A model generated the notes under the pieces. It had not been told where the DNA came from. It saw nothing but the letters and a program-made list of their open reading frames with translations, and ran no database searches. From Butyrivibrio sp. (GTDB lineage: Bacteria; Bacillota; Clostridia; Lachnospirales; Lachnospiraceae): a stretch of 48,618 nt of DNA. Shown piece after piece: positions 43,394 to 48,618 of this stretch (position 1 is its first letter; every line of letters begins with the position of its first letter). The position numbers were made by a program, and so were the translations under genes. The stretch spans positions 1 to 48,618 of the forward strand of contig JAKVKH010000027.1 in assembly GCA_022486625.1 (NCBI GenBank), written 5' to 3'.

Positions 43394-44429
43394 TTTTGAG
43401 AAGATCATCAGTTTCCTGAGGGAATATGACGGACCGGATGTGCGGCTGATGGAAGTCTGCGGAACGCATACAGGCGCAATTGCCCGAAATGGAATTCCTT
43501 CCATGCTTTCGCCGCATATTCATCTGATTTCAGGACCGGGATGTCCTGTCTGTGTGACTGTTACGGCAGTGATTGACCGTCTGGTTGAGCTGGCAGAGAA
43601 AGAGAATACGGTGGTTCTGACCTTCGGAGATCTGATCCGTGTGAAGGGAACTACAAAGAGCCTTGCGGATGCAAAGGCAGATGGCGGACACGTGGAAATG
43701 GTATATTCACCACTTGATACGGTCAGGATGGCACAGCAGGATCCGTCAAGAGAGTATGTGTTTGCAGCTATCGGTTTTGAAACGACAACACCGGTTTATG
43801 CAATGGTACTTCAGGAGGCGATTGAAAAAAATATTCATAATCTGAAACTTCTGACGTCACTCAAGACCATGCCGAATGTCATCCGCTGGGTCTGTGAGAA
43901 TGGCGGAAATATTGATGGTTTTATTGCACCGGGGCATGTATCTGTGATCACGGGAAGCCGTGCTTATGAGGAACTGTCACAGGAATTTCAGATTCCGTTT
44001 GTGGTCGCAGGTTTTGAAGGACCGCAGCTTTTGGCAACCATTTATGCACTGACCGGTATGAGAGGTCATGCAGGGGTCAGAAACCTGTACAGAGAGGCCG
44101 TTACACCGGAAGGAAATCCGGCTGCACAGGAAATGGTAAACCGTTATTTTGAGCCTTCTGATGCCTCCTGGAGAGGAATGGGAACGATTGCCGGTTCAGG
44201 GATGACCCTGAGGAAAGAATATGCGCAGTATGATGCCGGAAGCTACGGACTTGATGAAGATCATATGCCGGCTGGCTGCAGCTGTGCATCAGTATTGACG
44301 GGTAAAATTTCACCTGTGCAGTGTCCTCTTTTCGGCAGGAGCTGTACACCTGATAATGCCCATGGTGCCTGCATGGTTTCCACGGAGGGCAGCTGCTATA
44401 ACTATTTTATTTCCGGACGAAAGGATTGA
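43386..44429 (+). CDS. hypD: Hydrogenase maturation iron-sulfur protein HypD
   Basis: HypD is the [4Fe-4S] scaffold on which Fe(CN)2CO is built with HypC and HypE. Starting at the ATG at 43386 inside the end of hypC, behind GGAGG at about 43369, it has 347 residues. Conserved motifs are MEVCGTHTGAIARNGIPS, SGPGCPVCVT and, near the C-terminus, the cluster Cys residues in AGCSCASVLTG and SPVQCPLFGRSC. hypE follows within two bases. Confidence 0.95.
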   Translation: MSDFEKIISFLREYDGPDVRLMEVCGTHTGAIARNGIPSMLSPHIHLISGPGCPVCVTVTAVIDRLVELAEKENTVVLTFGDLIRVKGTTKSLADAKADGGHVEMVYSPLDTVRMAQQDPSREYVFAAIGFETTTPVYAMVLQEAIEKNIHNLKLLTSLKTMPNVIRWVCENGGNIDGFIAPGHVSVITGSRAYEELSQEFQIPFVVAGFEGPQLLATIYALTGMRGHAGVRNLYREAVTPEGNPAAQEMVNRYFEPSDASWRGMGTIAGSGMTLRKEYAQYDAGSYGLDEDHMPAGCSCASVLTGKISPVQCPLFGRSCTPDNAHGACMVSTEGSCYNYFISGRKD

Positions 44430-44431
44430 CG

Positions 44432-45433
44432 ATGAAGATAACAATGGCACACGGAAGCGGCGGAGAATCCACTTCTGAGCTGATCAGGCAGATATTTGCA
44501 AAGCATTTTCATAATGAAGTACTGGACCGGATGGAGGATTCGGCAATTGTACCTGGAAACGGCAGAATTGCGATGACAACGGACAGTTTTGTTGTCACAC
44601 CATATTTTTTTCCGGGCGGAGATATCGGAAGGCTGAGCGTATGCGGAACGGTAAATGATCTTCTGATGAGTGGCTCTGTTCCGAAATATCTGACCTGCGG
44701 ATGTATTCTGGAGGAAGGTATGGATATGGATGACCTGGACAGAATCATTGCATCCATGGCAGAAACGGCAAGAGAGGCCGGTGTAGAGATCATTACCGGA
44801 GATACCAAGGTTGTTGAAGCCAGAACCGGTAAGGGCGGCCTGATGATCAATACTGCAGGGGTCGGTTTTGCAAGAGATGGGGCGCAGTGCGAACCTTCAC
44901 AATGCGCAGATTCAGATGCCGTGATCCTTTCAGGTACTCTCGGAGAACATCATGCGGCCATTCTTGGAAGCCGTATGGGAATTCATAACAATATTGTTTC
45001 GGATGCTGCACCTCTTGTGGAGATGGTGAACGGACTGATGAATGCCGGAATTCACGTGCATGCGATGCGGGATGTGACGAGAGGCGGATTGGGAACAGTT
45101 CTTAATGAGTTTGCATCTGCTTCTGCCTGTTGTATGAATCTGCAGGAAAAAGATCTTCCGGTATCTGATCAGGTACGTGATTTCTGCGGAATTCTGGGAC
45201 TTGATCCGATGTATATGGGGAATGAAGGCAAGATGGTAGCAATTGTTCCCAAAGAGGAAGAAGAGGCGGCAGTAAAGATCATACGCGGAAGCAGATACGG
45301 AGAGAATGCGGCAGTGATCGGTCATGTGGAAAAAAACGCAGATACAACGCCTGCCGTTGTGCTTCATACACAGATCGGAGGCAGAAGAGTAATTGGATTA
45401 ATGTATGGAGAAGGTCTTCCAAGAATCTGCTAA
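44432..45433 (+). CDS. hypE: Hydrogenase maturation protein HypE (cyanide-forming dehydratase)
   Basis: HypE dehydrates the carbamoyl group on its C-terminal Cys to a cyano group. The 333-residue protein begins MKITMAHGSGGESTSELI (ATG at 44432; a TTG at 44426 is possible) and ends LPRIC with the required C-terminal cysteine. The ATP-binding AIRS fold shows MTTDSFVVTPYFFPGGDIG and RDVTRGGLGTVLNE. It is the last hyp gene; hypA and hypB do not follow. Confidence 0.96.
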   Translation: MKITMAHGSGGESTSELIRQIFAKHFHNEVLDRMEDSAIVPGNGRIAMTTDSFVVTPYFFPGGDIGRLSVCGTVNDLLMSGSVPKYLTCGCILEEGMDMDDLDRIIASMAETAREAGVEIITGDTKVVEARTGKGGLMINTAGVGFARDGAQCEPSQCADSDAVILSGTLGEHHAAILGSRMGIHNNIVSDAAPLVEMVNGLMNAGIHVHAMRDVTRGGLGTVLNEFASASACCMNLQEKDLPVSDQVRDFCGILGLDPMYMGNEGKMVAIVPKEEEEAAVKIIRGSRYGENAAVIGHVEKNADTTPAVVLHTQIGGRRVIGLMYGEGLPRIC

Positions 45434-45440
45434 AATATGT

Positions 45441-45460
45441 TATACTGTACTGTACAGTAC
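45441..45460 (+). promoter_or_regulatory. -10 box followed by a perfect 14-base palindrome, upstream of the mecA pair
   Basis: TATACT at 45441-45446 matches a -10 box in five of six positions. Directly after it, GTACTGTACAGTAC at 45447-45460 is a perfect palindrome covering the expected transcript start. No convincing -35 box lies 16-18 bases upstream, as would suit an activated or regulated promoter. The site begins eight bases after hypE. Confidence 0.45.
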
Positions 45461-45527
45461 GACTGAGTTATATGGGGTATCAGTGGCATTGTATCTGTAC
45501 AGGGGTAAGGAAAGAGGAATTGTCTGG

Positions 45528-45749
45528 ATGAGGGAAGTGGAATTATATCGTACAGCAGATGAGAAAAAGAAAGAACAGCTGCTTGATATGCTGATAAAGG
45601 AGAGAATCTCCTATCTTGAGAAGCAGGAAAAAATTCCGATTTTCAAGAGAAAAGAGTATGATGGCAGTCCGGTTATGTATATCATCTGTGTGGATGAAAT
45701 GCAGAAAGATTCTGCAGATGTTGTATTGAAGGGATTTGATGTTGCATGA
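45528..45749 (+). CDS. Small hypothetical protein coupled to mecA
   Basis: The likely product has 73 residues, from the ATG at 45528 behind AAAGAGG. The frame is open back to 45405, inside hypE, but that part looks non-coding. It is rich in Glu and Lys, with a helical start (EKKKEQLLDMLIKERISYLE) and a short beta-like end. No Cys pair, signal or membrane segment. It overlaps mecA by four bases (ATGA). I do not recognise a family; a partner or regulator of MecA is a guess. Confidence 0.6.
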   Translation: MREVELYRTADEKKKEQLLDMLIKERISYLEKQEKIPIFKRKEYDGSPVMYIICVDEMQKDSADVVLKGFDVA

Positions 45750-46612
45750 AGTTTACGAGAATTAATAAGGATACGGTTAACTGCATCATAACAGAAGATG
45801 ATCTGGATGAGCAGGGAATTAAGCTGGAAGATCTGTTTGAACGGAAAAAGGAAGCCATGGATTTCCTGCACGAAGTAGTGGAACGTGCATCGGAAGAAGT
45901 GGATTACAAACCGTCAGGATCTTATACGCCGATGCAGATTACCATATTGCCGGATCATTCCATCAGTCTTACACTGTCTGAAAATGCGACAGGTGCATTT
46001 GAAGAGATTATGAAAAATCTTACGGAGAAGCTGGGACTTCGTTTCCCGCAGGCTTTTCTGGAAGAACTCGGGGATGTACCGGAAGAGGAACGGATTCAGA
46101 AGCTTCAGGAGTATCTTGCAAATCTGAAGCAGTTTGCAGGATATATCAAGGATATGAAGCCGGGAGACGGACAGAGTATTCCTGTAAATGCGGCAGATGG
46201 GACAAAGGCGGTTTCTTCTGCGAAAAGACCGGGAAAACAGTCACAGGATATGCGGAAAAAAGCACTGGAAAGACTGCAGATGGAAGGATATGTATTTTCC
46301 TTTGACAGCATCCGGGAGGTGGTTACATTCTGCAGCCATGTAAGTGGTACGATTCGTTTTCAGAGTGTTCTGTATAAGGATCAGGAGCAGAACCGCTTTT
46401 ATCTTCATTTTCTTCGCGGAAGAGACAGTATGATTCATTTTGCGTCTGTCTTTACAATGGCGTATGAGTTTGGAAAATTTACAACAACGGGTCCTGTTGC
46501 GATTTCGCATATGCAGGAAACAATGGAATGTGTGATTGCAGAACGGGCAGTCAACAGACTGAGAAGGACAGCAGAGAGCAGACCGAAAGCGGTAAAGGCA
46601 TCGCTGACCTGA
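45746..46612 (+). CDS. mecA: Clp adaptor protein MecA
   Basis: MecA brings substrates to ClpC-ClpP. The N-terminal substrate-binding domain is seen in MKFTRINKDTVNCIITEDDL, and ERKKEAMDFLHEVVERASEE. A variable linker (about 95-170) leads to the ClpC-binding C-terminal domain (about 180-270), with FSFDSIREVVTFC and VFTMAYEFGKFTTTGPVAIS. At 288 residues it is longer than the roughly 220 of Bacillus MecA, mostly in the linker. It is coupled to the small gene before it. Confidence 0.88.
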   Translation: MKFTRINKDTVNCIITEDDLDEQGIKLEDLFERKKEAMDFLHEVVERASEEVDYKPSGSYTPMQITILPDHSISLTLSENATGAFEEIMKNLTEKLGLRFPQAFLEELGDVPEEERIQKLQEYLANLKQFAGYIKDMKPGDGQSIPVNAADGTKAVSSAKRPGKQSQDMRKKALERLQMEGYVFSFDSIREVVTFCSHVSGTIRFQSVLYKDQEQNRFYLHFLRGRDSMIHFASVFTMAYEFGKFTTTGPVAISHMQETMECVIAERAVNRLRRTAESRPKAVKASLT

Positions 46613-46628
46613 GCATACACATTGAAAG

Positions 46629-46688
46629 GAACCCGGTTCTCGGGTTCTGCAAAAAGAAGAACGGCTCTGGCTGGCCGTTCTTTTTCTT
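46629..46688 (+). terminator. Double hairpin and rho-independent terminator after mecA
   Basis: A first hairpin, GAACCCG (46629-46635) with CGGGTTC (46641-46647), is followed by AGAACGGC (46658-46665) with GCCGTTCT (46674-46681) and a T-rich tail (TTTTCTTT). The second is the terminator proper; it ends about four bases before the rluF ribosome binding site region. Confidence 0.88.
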
Positions 46689-46708
46689 TACAGGAGGATG
46701 ATTCCATT

Positions 46709-47464
46709 ATGGAGCATAACGACAGCAGTAAAAGACTGAATCAGTATATGGCTTCCTGTGGTATCTGTTCCCGCCGTGAAGCAGACCGGTATATTGAATC
46801 CGGGCGTGTACAGGTAAATGGGCTTCCTGCGCAGACGGGAATGAGAATCGGACTGCAGGATCATGTCGCTGTGGATGGAAAGGAAATTACTCCTGAAAAG
46901 GAAAAGGTTGTCCTGGCATATTATAAGCCGGCAGGAGTGGTATGCACGGAAAAGGATGCTCACGCGGAAAAGACGATTATCGAAGCACTTGATTATCCGA
47001 TACGGGTCACGTACGCAGGGAGACTGGATCAGGATTCAGATGGTCTGATGATTATGACCAATGATGGCGAACTGATTAATGAAATGATGCGCAGTGCTAA
47101 CCTGCACGAAAAAGAATATGAAGTACAGGTTGATCATCCGATTACACAGGCATTTCTGGAGCAAATGGCAAAAGGTGTATGGCTGGAAGAACTTCAGAGA
47201 ACTACCAGGCCGTGCCAGCTGACAAAAACAGGGAAGGATACGTTCCGGATCATTCTGACGCAGGGGCTGAACCGTCAGATCCGCAGAATGTGTCAGGCTG
47301 GAGGCTATGATGTATGCAGACTGACAAGAATACGGATCATGAATGTGAGTCTTGGGCAGCTTCAGAGCGGGCAGTACCGGCAGATCACCGGGCAGGAGCT
47401 GCAGACGCTTTATGCAGATTGCAACGGCAACAGGGGAGGAACAGGCATACATGGAAAAAGATGA
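46709..47464 (+). CDS. rluF: 23S rRNA pseudouridine synthase, RluF-like
   Basis: The enzyme turns a uridine in 23S rRNA into pseudouridine. An S4 RNA-binding domain (about residues 1-65, LNQYMASCGICSRREADRYI) precedes the synthase domain with the catalytic Asp in AGRLDQDSDGLMIMTND and the late motif QGLNRQIRRMCQAGGYDV. The HEKEYEV and RIRIMNVSL segments resemble RluF (U2604 in E. coli) more than RluB. The ATG at 46709 follows AGGAGG; the upstream open frame runs through the terminator. 251 residues. It overlaps ligA by 14 bases. Confidence 0.88.
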   Translation: MEHNDSSKRLNQYMASCGICSRREADRYIESGRVQVNGLPAQTGMRIGLQDHVAVDGKEITPEKEKVVLAYYKPAGVVCTEKDAHAEKTIIEALDYPIRVTYAGRLDQDSDGLMIMTNDGELINEMMRSANLHEKEYEVQVDHPITQAFLEQMAKGVWLEELQRTTRPCQLTKTGKDTFRIILTQGLNRQIRRMCQAGGYDVCRLTRIRIMNVSLGQLQSGQYRQITGQELQTLYADCNGNRGGTGIHGKR

Positions 47465-48618
47465 TAATGTTGCAGTAAAATACAGAGAGCTATGCGGGAA
47501 AATCCGGTATCATATGGACAGATACTACAATCAGGATGCACCGGAAATCAGCGATTATGAATATGATCAGCTGATGCTTGAACTCAAACAGCTTGAGAAA
47601 GAGCATCCGGAACTTGTGACAGGGGATTCTCCGACCAGGATCATCGGCGGTAACGCAAAGCGTAAAGCCGGTGTGATTGTTGAGCACGATGTACCCATGC
47701 TTTCCATTCAGGATGTTTTTTCAAAAGAAGATGTCCTGGAGTGGGTGCACGAAGTGCGCGCCATGCACCCTGATGTGAAATTTGATGTAGAGCATAAAAT
47801 CGATGGCCTGTCCATGAGCATCCGCTATGAAAATGGTGTTCTGAAAATGGCAGAAACGCGCGGAGATGGTCTTCTGGGAGAAGATGTTACAGCAAATGCA
47901 CTGGTGATTCCGGATATCGTTCAGAAGCTTCATACGGAATATCCGTATCTGGAGGTGCGGGGAGAAGTCTATATGAGTCATGAAGACTTTGACCGTACCA
48001 ATGAGAGACAGGAGATACAGGGCAAAAAAGTGTTTGCCAATCCCCGTAACTGTGCGGCAGGTACACTCAGACAGCTTGATAGTGCAATGGTGCGCGAGCG
48101 CGGACTATCCATGTTTGTTTTCAATATTCAGAAGGCAGATGATATGCTGATGCAGTCTCATTATGAAGGACTTACGAGGTTGCATGAAACGGAGAAAATG
48201 ACAACTGTTCCTTCGGTACTGTGTACCACGGATGAAGAAATTCTGGCACAGATTGATGCGATCGGAGAGATGCGCGGAGAACTCAGATATGATATTGATG
48301 GCGCAGTGATCAAAATTGACCAGATTGCATACCGGAATGATTTTCCGGCAGGCACCAAGTACAGTGCCGGTCATATCGCCTATAAATATCCGCCGGAAGA
48401 AAAAGAGGCAGTGATCACGGATATTGAGCTTTCGGTCGGAATGACGGGAAGGGTGAATCCGACTGCCGTCTTTACACCGGTACGCCTGTGTGGAACTACT
48501 GTTTCAAGAGCCACACTTCATAATCAGGATTTTATTGATAAGCTGGGAATCGGAATCGGTGAGACAGTGGTGGTATATAAGTCAGGAGAAATCATTCCCA
48601 AGATCAGGAGCGTTGTGA
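47451..48618 (+). CDS. ligA: NAD-dependent DNA ligase LigA (3' end cut by window)
   Basis: LigA seals nicks in DNA using NAD. The frame runs from the ATG at 47451 to the window end with no stop, about 389 residues. Domain Ia has YYNQDAPEISDYEYDQLM; the nucleotidyltransferase domain has the AMP-accepting Lys116 in EHKIDGLSMSIRYENG, TRGDGLLGEDVT, FANPRNCAAGTLRQLD and DIDGAVIKID; the OB domain has begun (MTGRVNPTAVFTPV). The zinc, HhH and BRCT parts should lie beyond the edge. GGGGAGG lies upstream inside rluF. Confidence 0.96.
   Translation, partial: MEKDDNVAVKYRELCGKIRYHMDRYYNQDAPEISDYEYDQLMLELKQLEKEHPELVTGDSPTRIIGGNAKRKAGVIVEHDVPMLSIQDVFSKEDVLEWVHEVRAMHPDVKFDVEHKIDGLSMSIRYENGVLKMAETRGDGLLGEDVTANALVIPDIVQKLHTEYPYLEVRGEVYMSHEDFDRTNERQEIQGKKVFANPRNCAAGTLRQLDSAMVRERGLSMFVFNIQKADDMLMQSHYEGLTRLHETEKMTTVPSVLCTTDEEILAQIDAIGEMRGELRYDIDGAVIKIDQIAYRNDFPAGTKYSAGHIAYKYPPEEKEAVITDIELSVGMTGRVNPTAVFTPVRLCGTTVSRATLHNQDFIDKLGIGIGETVVVYKSGEIIPKIRSVV

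Overview
The window looks like a Gram-positive anaerobe of the Clostridia, most probably a motile member of the Lachnospiraceae. The reasons are a fla/che operon that runs into rpsB-tsf (the order also seen in Bacillus), FliY in place of a simple FliN, CheC and CheD, several Clostridia-type flagellar-operon accessory proteins, strong GGAGG ribosome binding sites, frequent GTG/TTG starts and a six-subunit Ech-type [NiFe] hydrogenase. The genus is not determined; Butyrivibrio/Pseudobutyrivibrio-like bacteria are one group known to combine these traits. Every supported gene is on the + strand, and gene density is very high. I saw no tRNA, rRNA, insertion sequence, prophage or CRISPR array.

Region 1 (1-26972) is a near-complete flagellar and chemotaxis operon. 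Its order is fliK(partial)-flgD-TIGR02530-flgE // flbD-motA-motB-fliL-fliM-fliY-cheY-fliO-fliP-fliQ-fliR-flhB-flhA-flhF-flhG-pilZ-cheB-cheA-cheW-cheC-cheD-2TM protein-fliA-DUF342-114 aa protein-DUF6115/SwrB-like-MltG-like. It encodes hook assembly, stator, C-ring switch, export gate, flagellar placement, signalling and the late sigma factor. A terminator after flgE followed by a promoter before flbD splits it into two transcription blocks. cheR is not in the cluster.

Region 2 (26973-31051) holds housekeeping genes. rpsB-tsf has a structured leader and its own terminator. minC-minD-minE follows with another terminator.

Region 3 (31052-34684) has a CtpE-like P-type cation ATPase and a secreted CapA-like protein in tandem.

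Region 4 (34685-45433) is a [NiFe] hydrogenase module: a His-rich CsoR/RcnR-family metal sensor, then echABCDEF, then hypF-hypC-hypD-hypE. The regulator has a metal-ligand spacing like that of nickel sensors and sits at the head of a nickel-enzyme operon. HypA, HypB and a maturation endopeptidase are absent. The large subunit ends right after its metal-binding motif, so no C-terminal cleavage is expected. Together the genes would make a membrane complex that oxidises ferredoxin, releases H2 and pumps ions, plus the proteins that build the Fe(CN)2CO part of its active site.

Region 5 (45434-48618) has a small unknown protein translationally coupled to the Clp adaptor gene mecA, then an RluF-like pseudouridine synthase and the 5' part of ligA, cut by the window end.

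The most interesting points are the His-rich nickel-sensor candidate and its promoter region, the unusual Ala/Pro-rich tails of two Ech subunits, the hairpin-rich leaders before flgE and rpsB, the SwrB-like DUF6115 protein, the repeat in fliY and the perfect palindrome beside a -10 box upstream of the mecA gene pair.
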